Below are positions 36,483-46,139 of a DNA stretch of 55,839 nucleotides, one piece after another. The stretch's first letter is position 1. Every line of letters begins with the position of its first letter. Made by a program: the position numbers and the translations under genes. The notes under the pieces were generated by a model. It did no database searches and was not told the DNA's origin. It worked only from the letters and a program-made list of their open reading frames with translations. Source of the DNA: Pirellula sp. (GTDB lineage: Bacteria; Planctomycetota; Planctomycetia; Pirellulales; Pirellulaceae); NCBI GenBank assembly GCA_021300155.1, contig JAJTID010000118.1, positions 1 to 55,839 of the forward strand, read 5' to 3'.

Positions 36483-37253
36483 ATGGTGAAAAACGAACGC
36501 TCATATCGCTATGCCTTTCTCGGCCTGATTGCCTGGGTGAGCATCTGTTTGTTGATTGCCGGTTGGGCAGAATTGGAAAGCGGCCAAGTTCGTATGCTGT
36601 CTTTTGCTGGGTTGTTCGGGTTGATTGCAGCGGTTGGACTTTCCGAATCGCTTGAGTCTCAATCAAGAATACGATTTACCAATCTCATGGCATCATCTAC
36701 TACCGATCCACTCACGGGCATTCGCAATCGACGATTCTTAGATGATGAGATTGAGCGTCAGCTCGCGCAGTTTCGACGGCAGGGTACAACAGTATCGTTG
36801 CTTATGATCGATGTGGATCACTTCAAGCTGCTGAACGACAATCATGGCCACTTGGCTGGTGACAAAACGCTTAGAAACTTAGCAAAGCTTTTGGATAGTA
36901 CGCTTCGAGATATGGATCTCATTACACGCTATGGTGGAGAAGAGTTCGTGGCTGTCCTTCCATGTACAGATCTTCATCATGCACAACTCGCGGGAGAGCG
37001 AATTCGGTCAGCAATCGAACAATCGCGAGTGCATTTTGAAAACAAAGAAATCAAGGTCACTATCAGCGTGGGTATCACAGAAGCGACGTTAGTCGATACG
37101 CCAAACTCATTTTTGGACAGAGCGGATAGAGCCCTTTATGTGGCAAAAAAATCGGGCCGTAATCGTTGTTGTATTCTAAGGGCCGAGGATACCGTCTCGC
37201 AGATTTCCGAAATTCATCAAGAAAATGAGCCAGTTCTCGCGAATTTCAGTTAA
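36483..37253 (+). CDS. Membrane diguanylate cyclase (GGDEF)
   Basis: 256 aa. Two membrane helices (about residues 10-27 and 38-52) and a short linker lead to a GGDEF domain that makes cyclic di-GMP from two GTP. Seen: TTDPLTGIRNRRFLDDE, MIDVDHFKLLNDNHGH, the active site RYGGEEF (GGEEF variant is active in other cyclases) and the inhibitory I-site RDMD eight residues before GGEEF, so product inhibition is likely. No other sensory domain. It is followed by a transposase remnant. Confidence 0.94.
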   Translation: MVKNERSYRYAFLGLIAWVSICLLIAGWAELESGQVRMLSFAGLFGLIAAVGLSESLESQSRIRFTNLMASSTTDPLTGIRNRRFLDDEIERQLAQFRRQGTTVSLLMIDVDHFKLLNDNHGHLAGDKTLRNLAKLLDSTLRDMDLITRYGGEEFVAVLPCTDLHHAQLAGERIRSAIEQSRVHFENKEIKVTISVGITEATLVDTPNSFLDRADRALYVAKKSGRNRCCILRAEDTVSQISEIHQENEPVLANFS

Positions 37254-37274
37254 CGATCTACGACATTTAGCACT

Positions 37275-37760
37275 ATGTTTTTGTACCCGGCACCAGGTAC
37301 TTGCTATTGGAGGCAGGGGACGGACTATCCCTACAGAAAGGAATGGATCCGACAAAGGATTGAGAAGCTAGCATCCGTTTTTCGTACAGATGTGCTCGTG
37401 TACGAAATTGTATTCAATCACCTTCACGTTGTACTGAGAAGTAGACCGGACGTCGTTGCGACTTGGGAATCGCTAGCGAGTCATCCGGAGAGGATGGCGG
37501 TCATTCGTCTTCGATGATCTGATGTTTCGTGGTTTATGAAAGCCCTTAATCGCAGCGGCTTCTCGACGAGGCTGCATTGTTGGCTTGTTGCATGTATGTC
37601 GATTTGAATCCTGTTCGGGCGGCGATGGCGGAATCGCCAGAGTCTTCGACGTATACGTCCGCGTACCATCAGATCGAAGCGACGCAGGGCAAGACTATCG
37701 AATCGGCTGTCGCACCGATTCAGGCGATCCCTGGAGACGATGTGGCGAAGATCCTCAAGA
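37275..37760 (+). pseudogene. Y1-type transposase remnant (planctomycete IS200-like family)
   Basis: Pieces of one transposase lie in order but in different frames. First DYPYRKEWIRQRIEKLASVF and the HUH-type NHLHVVLRSRPDVVATW, then, after a deletion, LASHPERMAVIRLR with TGA at about 37516 and SDVSWFMKALNRS in the same frame. A frameshift leads into LLDEAALLACCMYVDLNPVRAAMAESP, the C-terminal block with the catalytic Tyr. The gene has therefore suffered a deletion, a stop and a frameshift. It is distinct from the RAYT remnant at 1357-1983. Confidence 0.85.
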
Positions 37761-37907
37761 GCAGTACGCCAGAAGAGTTGGTGGAGCGTTGCAAATGGCT
37801 CGGCGTACCACGGGCTATTGTTGAACCATTGGAGGCATTTCGCTACGATACTATGCGGGTTTCGTATCTTTTTCCGCTATCTGCTTTCAATACATCTTGG
37901 GTGCCAA

Positions 37908-38891
37908 ATGCCATGCAAAAGGGCTGGCTTTACACTAATCGAGCTGTTGGTTTCGATCGCGATTATCGGAACGCTCGTCGGTTTATTGTTACCAGTCGTT
38001 CAGGCTGCCCGCGAAGCTGCTAGGCGAATGAGTTGCTCCAACCATCTTCGGCAGATCGGTTTGGCGGTACATGGATTCCACGATTCGAACAAAGGAATGC
38101 CACCCCAGGCAACTTACACGATCGGCAGCACCTTTTCTGGCTACTCAGTCCATGCAAGGTTGTTGCCTTACATCGAACAACAGAGTGTTCACGATCGAGT
38201 GAACTTCTCGCTTGGTTACGCTGCGCAACCAGAAATCTGCCGCCTCAAGATCCCGCTCTACCGATGCCCAAGTGATGGTCGCGATGAAACTCGAGTAGAT
38301 GGCGGGGTTGAATTCTATCCAACGAATTATGGCTTCAATATTGGAACTTGGTTGGGATTGGATCAGCAAACCGCACAAGGCGGCGATGGTGCATTCGGAT
38401 ACAACATGCGTCATTCCTTTGCAGCGATCACGGATGGACTGAGCAATACGATTGCTGCAGCCGATGTGAAGTCATTCACTCCAGCACTTTTAGACGGTGG
38501 AATGCCATCCGCTCCGTTCTCGCGGCCACCGGAATCGCCCGCCGAAGTATTGGCATACGGTGGAACATTCGATAAAAACTTTTGTCATACGCAGTGGGTT
38601 ACCGGACGAACTTTGCAGAGCGGTTTGACTACCACGTTTCCACCGAATACCAAGATACCGTATACCCATGCAGGCGTCGTCTATGACGTCAACTTCACTT
38701 CTGCTCGGGTTTCTCCGACTGCGCCGCGACATGGCTACCGCGTTGTGACATCGCGAAGCTATCATACGGGAGGTGCTAATGCGTTATTGCTCGATGGATC
38801 CGTTCGCTTTGTATCGAGCACCATCGAGCAGCGAACTTGGCGAGCATTAGGGACGAGATCTGGCGGTGAAATCGCCATGATCGAGCCGTAG
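37908..38891 (+). CDS. DUF1559 family protein with type IV pilin-like N-terminus
   Basis: 327 aa. The N-terminus KRAGFTLIELLVSIAIIG is a prepilin peptidase site and hydrophobic helix; VQAAREAARRMSCSNHLRQIGLA follows as in all DUF1559 members, and the family's C-terminal SYHTGGANALLLDGSVRF is present. These proteins are abundant in planctomycetes (tens to hundreds of copies) and are believed to form pseudopilins or surface proteins; function unproven. The ATG at 37908 gives exactly the pilin leader; the open frame upstream to 37740 overlaps the transposase remnant. Confidence 0.94.
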   Translation: MPCKRAGFTLIELLVSIAIIGTLVGLLLPVVQAAREAARRMSCSNHLRQIGLAVHGFHDSNKGMPPQATYTIGSTFSGYSVHARLLPYIEQQSVHDRVNFSLGYAAQPEICRLKIPLYRCPSDGRDETRVDGGVEFYPTNYGFNIGTWLGLDQQTAQGGDGAFGYNMRHSFAAITDGLSNTIAAADVKSFTPALLDGGMPSAPFSRPPESPAEVLAYGGTFDKNFCHTQWVTGRTLQSGLTTTFPPNTKIPYTHAGVVYDVNFTSARVSPTAPRHGYRVVTSRSYHTGGANALLLDGSVRFVSSTIEQRTWRALGTRSGGEIAMIEP

Positions 38892-39027
38892 CATGTTACT
38901 TGCCGAGTCCAGCAGCTTCGGTGATCCTGCCAGAACGAAGGGTGAAGCTGCTAAGTTCTTCGCAACGATCAATAGAAGACGATCTCGCTCTGTAGATGTT
39001 CAGATGATTGGGGTGGATGCTTAAGTG

Positions 39028-39058
39028 CGAAAAGCCGCGTCAGTGACGCGGCTTTTCG
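39028..39058. terminator. Bidirectional Rho-independent terminator
   Basis: A 15-bp perfect inverted repeat CGAAAAGCCGCGTCA (39028-39042) and its complement (39044-39058), with A/T at both feet. It lies between the convergent ends of the DUF1559 gene (38891) and the sigma factor gene (39102) and can stop transcripts from both. Confidence 0.9.
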
Positions 39059-39101
39059 GTTGGCTCGGTTTCTTGCAGTCTGAACGGCAGTGGAATGGCG
39101 A

Positions 39102-39884
<783 letters not shown>

Positions 39885-40111
39885 CCGATCCTCCGTGATT
39901 GCTATGGCAAGGTAATCGAAATACCGTTGGCCGGCATTTCGTGAATATTCAAGACCCGAAAACTACCCTGTGGTAGCGAACCTCATCTGCATCCTGCAAA
40001 TCAAGTTCTAGGTCACCGTGACGTCGTTCGATTTCGTTGGCGTCGTGCGGTGGAGGACTCTACCGAGTTGCCCTGGTAAGTTCTACGTCAGTTAGGAAAA
40101 GAAATAGCTAC

Positions 40112-40405
40112 CTATTTCACCACCTTGACTGAATCCCCTATCCCACCAATCACGGCAGGACCTGCATTTCCGCTACTATTCTTTTGACGGAACCGCTCCA
40201 CCTTTGCTCGAAAATTCATCTCGACACTATGCCGGATAGCTTGATCTGCCGAGTGCCCCACGACCCATCCGAGGAGGGCGAAAGGAAGCAGCAATGTCAA
40301 ACCACGAACCAACGTAGAATCTGGAGATTGACTGGTCATCAGCCCATGAACGATGCAACCTGCGAGTGCTAAGCACCCGAGACACGCAGCATAGGACCGC
40401 CCCAT
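40112..40405 (-). CDS. Small membrane protein of unknown function
   Basis: About 97 aa from the ATG at 40405 (MGRSYAACLGCLALAGCIV). Two hydrophobic segments (about residues 6-22 and 34-52) are followed by a basic amphipathic helix (RHSVEMNFRAKVERFRQK) and a short Gly-rich tail. It is read toward fliA, 227 nt upstream; the intervening gap 39885-40111 shows no other gene. The upstream part of the ORF to 40492 is doubtful. Cotranscription with fliA is possible. Confidence 0.6.
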   Translation of the reverse strand: MGRSYAACLGCLALAGCIVHGLMTSQSPDSTLVRGLTLLLPFALLGWVVGHSADQAIRHSVEMNFRAKVERFRQKNSSGNAGPAVIGGIGDSVKVVK

Positions 40406-40610
40406 TTCAACCTCCAAAGCAAAGTCTGAGCAATTTCCCGATGTGACTGGACGTAAACCCCATCGAGACACTTGACCCGTAAAATACTTCATCGGTTCTG
40501 AATGGGCTGGATCTTCAACCCGTTGCGGAAAAATTCAAGATTCGGTCGAATGGCTGTCAGCAGTTCTTTACTCACCTACTCATCCCTCTTCCGGAGGAGT
40601 TCGAAAACTA

Positions 40611-40982
40611 ATGGTCAAGCATTCTCCCAAGTTCCTAGCCATCGTGGAAAGTGTTCGTTCGAAAGTTCGCGAATGCTCCGTTGAAGATCTCAAACAAAAG
40701 TTAGACGCTGGCCACTCTTTTCATTTGTTAGATGTTCGCGAAGAGAGCGAATTCGCTGCTGGCCACCTACCAGGTGCTGTGCATTTGGGAAAAGGAGTAA
40801 TCGAACGAGATATCGAATCCGTAATCCCGGACTCCGACGCTGAGATTTATCTCTATTGCGGAGGTGGCTATCGTTCTGCTTTGAGTGCGGATAGCTTGCA
40901 AAAGATGGGTTACACCCGAGTCACGAGCGTCGACGGCGGTTGGCGTGCATGGAACGAAGCTGGATATCCCACCACAAAGTAA
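40611..40982 (+). CDS. Rhodanese-like sulfurtransferase domain protein
   Basis: 123 aa, a single rhodanese domain: FHLLDVREESEFAAGHLPGAVHL, then the active-site loop CGGGYRS (Cys near residue 83), and VTSVDGGWRAW. Rhodanese domains carry persulfide sulfur; the partner is unknown. It starts the rightward group rhodanese - ispE - spoVG - membrane protein - radC, 18 nt before ispE. Confidence 0.92.
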   Translation: MVKHSPKFLAIVESVRSKVRECSVEDLKQKLDAGHSFHLLDVREESEFAAGHLPGAVHLGKGVIERDIESVIPDSDAEIYLYCGGGYRSALSADSLQKMGYTRVTSVDGGWRAWNEAGYPTTK

Positions 40983-41000
40983 CGGATTGGGTTCGCAGCT

Positions 41001-41993
41001 ATGTTGCTAGAGAAGATCGAAGACGGTTTTATGGCAACCGTCCCGTGCAAACTGAACCTTTACTTGAAGGTCCTAGGGAAACGGGCGGATGGCTATCACG
41101 AGTTGGACACGATTATGGTCGCTGTGTCACTTTGCGATCGTTTGGTAATGCTACCGAACCAAAGTGGCAGATGGAATTTTCAAGTTAAGTTTGCCGACAA
41201 TCGATCGTTGACCCCAACGGACCATGCGTGGGATGTCCCCTCGGATAGCCGCAACCTCGTCCTGCGAGCCTTGCGGTCTTATGTCGAGACGATGGGAGTA
41301 CTGAATGCGGGAGCCGACCTGATTCTTCATAAAGGGATTCCGAGCATGGCGGGCTTGGGTGGTGGCAGTGCTGATGCGGCTGCCGCTTTGGCACTGGCCC
41401 ATTTAGCGTGGTCGAATGAGACTTCCATTGCGGGAATTGCAGGCATTGCACGCGGATTAGGCAGCGACATTAATTTCTTTCTTGAATCGCACGCAAATGG
41501 TTATTGGGCGGCACGCTGTCGAGGTCGCGGAGAAAAAATTGAACCCGTTCCTATAGCCTTAACAAATGCATCTTTTCTGCTCATGCATCCTCCTGAGGGG
41601 TGTGGAACGGCAGCTGTTTTTTCTAAGCTTGATTTGAATCTGACGCATCCAAGCGGACCCGAAGACCTATTATTGGGTTTAAAGTCAGGCAACCTGCAGC
41701 GTGTGGGGCGAGGGCTTCACAATGACCTTGAAGCTCCAGCAGAACAGGTTACGGAATGGATTTTGCGTGCGAGAAAGTGGATTGATCGTTATGATCATCA
41801 CGGTCAAGCCATGTCCGGTAGTGGTTCGGCACGTTTTTGCTTGTGCAGATCGCACGAGCAAGCCGAGACTATAAACACAGAAATACAGCGAGAAAGTTCC
41901 GTACGCGCCTATGCGGTGCAATTGTGGCAACAGCCATCGCTGGAGCAACAATTGCTATCGATTCGAGGAGGGCGAGTTTTAAGTCCTTCATAA
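41001..41993 (+). CDS. ispE: 4-diphosphocytidyl-2-C-methyl-D-erythritol kinase
   Basis: 330 aa, the GHMP kinase of the MEP (non-mevalonate) isoprenoid pathway, phosphorylating CDP-methylerythritol. Seen: the substrate/catalytic N-terminus CKLNLYLKVLGKRADGYHEL, the ATP loop PSMAGLGGGSADAAAAL, the catalytic Asp in GSDINFFL and the third motif AMSGSGSARFCL. Slightly long because of an insertion in the first third (residues about 55-75). Start at Met1; a second Met (residue 11) is possible. Confidence 0.95.
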   Translation: MLLEKIEDGFMATVPCKLNLYLKVLGKRADGYHELDTIMVAVSLCDRLVMLPNQSGRWNFQVKFADNRSLTPTDHAWDVPSDSRNLVLRALRSYVETMGVLNAGADLILHKGIPSMAGLGGGSADAAAALALAHLAWSNETSIAGIAGIARGLGSDINFFLESHANGYWAARCRGRGEKIEPVPIALTNASFLLMHPPEGCGTAAVFSKLDLNLTHPSGPEDLLLGLKSGNLQRVGRGLHNDLEAPAEQVTEWILRARKWIDRYDHHGQAMSGSGSARFCLCRSHEQAETINTEIQRESSVRAYAVQLWQQPSLEQQLLSIRGGRVLSPS

Positions 41994-42022
41994 TTTGATG
42001 GAAATCAACGGAGTGGTTGAAT

Positions 42023-42580
42023 ATGGAAATTACAGAAGTTCGAATCAAATTGATGGAGGAGTCCGAAGATCGTCTTCGGGCGTTCTGTTCCATAACCATC
42101 GACCATTGTTTCGTCATTCGAGACCTAAAGATCATCGAGGGAAGCAATGGGCCGTTCGTTGCCATGCCGAGTCGCAAAATGTCCGCTCGATGCGGAAGAT
42201 GCGGAAACAAAAACCATCTTCGCAGCCAATACTGCAACCAGTGCGGTGGTCGGCTTCGCGGTCTGCAGGACCTTCGCGATGTCGAGGGTGGCAATCCCAA
42301 CAAACTGTACGCGGATATAGCCCACCCCATCAATCAGCCTTGTCGAGACCTTATCCAACACTCGGTCATTGGAGAGTATACGCTGGAGCTTGAGCGAGCA
42401 AAACTGCCAGGCTACAAATCGCGGTATGATGACGAGTACACCGAAGTTTCACTCGAAGAGGGGAATACTCCGACGAGTTCCGGCTCAGTTCCCAAACCAC
42501 ACATGCTCGATTCGAGGCCACAAACCTCGAAGCGTGCAGGCGAATCGCCGAATTTCGGCACGGGAATTTTTGACGGCTAA
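42023..42580 (+). CDS. spoVG: SpoVG family protein with inserted zinc ribbon
   Basis: About 185 aa; SpoVG is a small nucleic-acid-binding regulator, usually 85-100 aa. The first 50 residues (EITEVRIKLMEESEDRLRAFCS; GPFVAMPSRK) and a later block (YADIAHPINQPCRDLI) are SpoVG. Between them lies a four-Cys zinc ribbon, CGRCGNKNHLRSQYCNQCG, and after it an acidic, Ser-rich tail of about 60 residues. The order ispE then spoVG matches the neighbourhood known in Firmicutes. The start is Met3 of the open frame (42023). Target unknown. Confidence 0.9.
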   Translation: MEITEVRIKLMEESEDRLRAFCSITIDHCFVIRDLKIIEGSNGPFVAMPSRKMSARCGRCGNKNHLRSQYCNQCGGRLRGLQDLRDVEGGNPNKLYADIAHPINQPCRDLIQHSVIGEYTLELERAKLPGYKSRYDDEYTEVSLEEGNTPTSSGSVPKPHMLDSRPQTSKRAGESPNFGTGIFDG

Positions 42581-42592
42581 TAGCGTGTCCCA

Positions 42593-43030
42593 TTGGAATT
42601 CAACATCGCAATCTTTCACATTGCTGTAACCTGGTATCTCGTGGGTCTCATCTGGGTGATTCAGCGAGTGCATTATCCACTGATGCACTCGGTGGACGAT
42701 TCTCGTTTTGTCGAATTTGAGAAATCGCATACTGAGTGGATCGGTCAGATCGTTGCGTTACCGATGCTATTGGAAGCTCTATCACTGGCTGCTCTCTGTG
42801 CGGTGCAATCGGGTTGGACAGAACGGGGATGGCAATCCCTCGGCTGGCTTCTTTTGGTTATTATTTGGGTCAGCACATTTTTTGTGCAAGTGCCGATTCA
42901 CAACGCTCTGGTAAGGGGAAAGGACGCCTCCCTGATTGATCGATTGGTATTTTCCAATTGGATACGAACCATTGCATGGACGATGCGAAGTGCGGTCGCA
43001 CTGATTTACGTCCATTGTGCAATGTCCTAA
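42593..43030 (+). CDS. Four-helix membrane protein of unknown function
   Basis: 145 aa with a TTG start at 42593, which is the only start that keeps the first helix. Four hydrophobic segments at about residues 5-22, 50-67, 80-99 and 125-142. The loop HYPLMHSVDDSRFVEFEKSHTEWIGQIV between helices 1 and 2 is distinctive and recalls small planctomycete and proteobacterial membrane proteins without assigned function. 12 nt after spoVG. Confidence 0.75.
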   Translation: MEFNIAIFHIAVTWYLVGLIWVIQRVHYPLMHSVDDSRFVEFEKSHTEWIGQIVALPMLLEALSLAALCAVQSGWTERGWQSLGWLLLVIIWVSTFFVQVPIHNALVRGKDASLIDRLVFSNWIRTIAWTMRSAVALIYVHCAMS

Positions 43031-43047
43031 GTCGAGGTGAAGCGTCG

Positions 43048-43995
43048 GTGAGTGAAGAACGAAAGAAACGATTGAAGAATGTACTTTATGCCATTCAATC
43101 CTTAGATGAGTTTTCAGCCATCGGTGCCAAGCTTCAATGCAGCGATGTTCAGCCTGGGTACGTAACCCGTGTCATCAATCAATTGACAAAGGATGGACAT
43201 CTCGACCGTATTTTTTTGGACCAATCTGAAGTGTTCCGATGGTCCAAATCCAAACCGCTCGATCCCGAGGGTTGGGTGCACAAACATGTTCACGGTGAAC
43301 AGATTAAGGAAGCACCCGAGCAAGATCGCCCACGAGAACTGTTGCTGCAACGAGGAGCCGATTCACTTACCGATGCACAATTGATTGCGATCTTGATTCG
43401 TGTTGGAGTGACCGGTGATTCTGCCGTTCAAGCGGGACGTCGAATTGCCAATCAGTTTGCCAACGAAGAACTCGCAAAGTTATCAGATGCTGGTCTCAGT
43501 GAATTGAGAAACATCAGTAAGGCGATTCGCAAGGATAGTTACGCACAGATCATGGCGGGTATCGAGTTAGGACGCCGTGTAGCTAGTTTGCGAGACACAC
43601 AAGCCAAACCTCCAGAGCGCATTCGTGGTTCCGAGGATGCGATTCGATACTGCATGCGCGCCTTTCATCGGCTCGCGGTCGATGGCAAGCAAGAAGAATT
43701 TCATATCGTTACGTTGGATACACAGTTCGGGCCGATTGGAACTCACCACATCACTACCGGGACACTGGATGCGAGTTTGGTTCATCCCCGTGAAGTCTTT
43801 CGCGCGGCTATTCGCGATAGTGCGTCAGCCATTCTGTTGGTCCACAATCATCCTTCAGGTGATCCAACTCCCAGTCGCGAAGACAAAGCTGTCACCGAGC
43901 GATTGACGCAGGTGGGAGAATTGGTCGGCATTCGGGTACTAGACCATATCGTTGTCGCCAAAGAAAAAGGCCGCAGCGTTCTCGCCGTCCTTTGA
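43048..43995 (+). CDS. RadC-like JAB1/MPN protein with an extra N-terminal domain
   Basis: 315 aa from a GTG at 43048 preceded by GAGGTGA, a good ribosome binding site. Residues about 1-80 (ERKKRLKNVLYAIQSLDEF ... EVFRWSKSKPLD) look like a winged-helix DNA-binding domain and are not part of ordinary RadC, which is about 220 aa. Next comes the helix-hairpin-helix-like UPF0758 N-terminus (RPRELLLQRGADSLTDAQLIAILI), then the metalloprotease-like JAB1/MPN domain with HNHPSGDPTPSREDK (zinc-binding His-x-His and Asp). The historical name RadC does not imply a proven repair role. Confidence 0.9.
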   Translation: MSEERKKRLKNVLYAIQSLDEFSAIGAKLQCSDVQPGYVTRVINQLTKDGHLDRIFLDQSEVFRWSKSKPLDPEGWVHKHVHGEQIKEAPEQDRPRELLLQRGADSLTDAQLIAILIRVGVTGDSAVQAGRRIANQFANEELAKLSDAGLSELRNISKAIRKDSYAQIMAGIELGRRVASLRDTQAKPPERIRGSEDAIRYCMRAFHRLAVDGKQEEFHIVTLDTQFGPIGTHHITTGTLDASLVHPREVFRAAIRDSASAILLVHNHPSGDPTPSREDKAVTERLTQVGELVGIRVLDHIVVAKEKGRSVLAVL

Positions 43996-44130
43996 TGACC
44001 AATGTGCAGCGCCGAAGAGTTGGGCGCGATCTTCAAAAAAAGGCTTATTGCAGTTCTTTACAGGTGTAGCGTTTTCCTGTGAGTCGAGCTGCGCGATCAC
44101 AATGCGATCCACTAGACGTTACTTAATGGT

Positions 44131-44268
44131 CCGACGCTTCGGGTTGTGATGGGGCCTTTGCCGTGTGGCAAATCCATTCCATCAGCAACCTCCTTCGCGG
44201 GAGGGCTAAAGCTGTGCGCTTAGCTACCAATTGCAATTCACTCGCTAGCCTATTAGCGAACTGCTCTA
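44131..44268 (-). repeat. Intergenic structured repeat, copy A
   Basis: About 138 nt between the convergent radC-like and esterase genes, matching copy B at 50085-50223 in order and orientation. Shared blocks on the + strand: CGGGTTGTGAT, TTTGCC-4 nt-GGCAAATCC (hairpin with different loops), a CTC/GGAGGG-containing hairpin, GCTACC, and GAxCTGxTCTAG, which contains the stop codon of the leftward gene. Read leftward it would be a 3' untranslated element ending in a REP-like block AACCCGAAGCGT, which also occurs at 21190. The remaining gap 43996-44130 has nothing evident. Confidence 0.7.
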
Positions 44269-45942
44269 GGGCTTTGTTTTCGCCCAGTCATTCCATTGAT
44301 CGTTGAGCCACCCTCGATTTGGTTCAGAGTCGGTCACCAAGAATTTGTATCGCCCCGAATAAGGCTGCTTCCGATCGATGACAAAGTCTCCCTTTACGCA
44401 GGGAGAAAAAACGAAGTAGGGTTTGGTCGGATGCAGCCGCGCTATTTGAGGTGCACGGAAATTACTTGGGTGGGATAAGGCACAGATAGTAACTGGATTA
44501 CCGTTGGGCCGACCCGTCATGCAAACCCACTTGGCTGGCTCGTGATTTCCTTTTACTCGATCTGACCCAAGATCATTCACAATAGAACCCCGTTCTTGTT
44601 GACCAGGTTGGGCTTTGTCTGGATTCAGCCAAGCGAAAGGACCACGCAGAGCCATACCTCCGTAGTGATACTCTTGGACGATGAGTGGAATGTCTGTTTG
44701 AGCGTGTTGTACTGTTTGGATTTCGAACGCATGATACGTTCCATCTGTCGGTAATGCCAACACTCTCCATCGCTCGCGCAGAATATCGACGACGGGTGAC
44801 TCTTCTGCACGATGAATCAAATCGACTTCAAACCCAATGTTATGCCCTTCTTCAAACGTGGAAATGATGCGTTGGTGAAGGACTCGACCCGTTCCTCCCG
44901 CCAAATTCCAGAAGTCAATGCTTCGTTCATTCCAGCTCGTTTTGACCCAAGCCGTGAAAATGCCGTGTTGATGGGCATGGTCTGCAGGAAAGGTCGCAGT
45001 AACGACTTGTCCTGCAGGCGAATGTACAGGATGTAGAAATCCGCTTCGTTGATAGATTGGGTCGATGCCACTAGGGACTGGCGGTGATTGTTTGTTGTAC
45101 ACCAACATGGGTTTTCCATGACTGCGAATCGTTACCGCAGAATCGGTCTCTTCGAGGTCGAGTTGACCTTTCTGGATCTTGGTTGCGTAGGGTTGTGGCA
45201 CCATCGACGCTTTGACTTTATCAGCAGAAAAGCAGTAGGCAACACTGGGCAACTCCTTGAGGAGCAAATCCACGACGATGGGACCGACAGCTAAACTACC
45301 TTCGCGATTGAGATGAGTATGATCCGCCCCATCTACTTTCATTGGCTCGAAGGCTCGGAACGCGGTAGGACCAAGTTGTTCGCAGTGTTTTATGCTCGCC
45401 AAGTGAAGATCGATCAGCGGAACGGATTTTTCTTTAGCGACAAGCGTTGTTGCATGAGCATACTCTCCAAGCGTTGGTTCGATCTTGCCTTCACGATTCC
45501 ATTTCCGACGAGTCAGGGAGGTTATCAGGATGGGCTGAATTCCTGCGGCTCGCGCTTCGTCGACAAAGCGTTTCAGATGCTCTCGGAACGCGCCATCATG
45601 TGCCGACTCGCGGGCTGGCCCTTTACCGGGTTGATCATTGTGCCCAAACTGGATCAGAAGATAGTTTGGCTTCAGGTCGAGGCACTTTTGCCACCATCCT
45701 TCGTCTCGAAAACTTCGAGAACTCCGCCCCCCCTTGGCCAGATTGGTGCAATAAGCGCGATCGGACAAAAGTGTGGCAAATCCGATTCCCCAACCGGAAT
45801 CCTCTGTGGCGGTGGAATCACCTGCCAAGACGAAATGGATTTTCTTGTTGGTCGGAGTGTCTGCCTGAATTGTGGTGCAGGATCCAAAACTCAATGTACC
45901 AATCCATAGCGTCAAAATGACAGACCGAAGGAAAGAAGACAT
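44266..45942 (-). CDS. Fusion of a GDSL/SGNH acetylesterase and a DUF6807 (PmoA-like) domain
   Basis: About 558 aa from the ATG at 45942. A signal peptide (SSFLRSVILTLWIGTLSFG) precedes an SGNH esterase of the rhamnogalacturonan-acetylesterase type: FVLAGDSTATEDSGWG (catalytic Ser in GDS), KGGRSSRSF, IQFGHNDQPGKG and DHTHLNREG (catalytic Asp/His). The C-terminal 290 residues are a DUF6807 domain (LVYNKQSPPVPSGIDP; ADHAHQHGIFTAWVKTSW; GPFAWLNPDKAQPG). The esterase would deacetylate pectin-like polysaccharides; DUF6807 has no known function and was once named for methane oxygenase PmoA. Both often occur in polysaccharide loci, but fused is uncommon to my knowledge. Confidence 0.87.
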   Translation of the reverse strand: MSSFLRSVILTLWIGTLSFGSCTTIQADTPTNKKIHFVLAGDSTATEDSGWGIGFATLLSDRAYCTNLAKGGRSSRSFRDEGWWQKCLDLKPNYLLIQFGHNDQPGKGPARESAHDGAFREHLKRFVDEARAAGIQPILITSLTRRKWNREGKIEPTLGEYAHATTLVAKEKSVPLIDLHLASIKHCEQLGPTAFRAFEPMKVDGADHTHLNREGSLAVGPIVVDLLLKELPSVAYCFSADKVKASMVPQPYATKIQKGQLDLEETDSAVTIRSHGKPMLVYNKQSPPVPSGIDPIYQRSGFLHPVHSPAGQVVTATFPADHAHQHGIFTAWVKTSWNERSIDFWNLAGGTGRVLHQRIISTFEEGHNIGFEVDLIHRAEESPVVDILRERWRVLALPTDGTYHAFEIQTVQHAQTDIPLIVQEYHYGGMALRGPFAWLNPDKAQPGQQERGSIVNDLGSDRVKGNHEPAKWVCMTGRPNGNPVTICALSHPSNFRAPQIARLHPTKPYFVFSPCVKGDFVIDRKQPYSGRYKFLVTDSEPNRGWLNDQWNDWAKTKP

Positions 45943-46139
45943 AAGGAATTTCTTTGCGCTATACGCGAACGAAGGACAGGCCATGAACAATCATGAATCG
46001 CTCTATTCTAAACCGTCTTCACCTTTCCTACGAGCAAGGTTACCCAATAGGCAGGAATTTGGGTGAATCTTCGTAGCGAACCGTAATCCTTGCTAAAATG
46101 AAGGGACTTGTCCTTCTCCTCTTTTACGGGCTCTGTATG

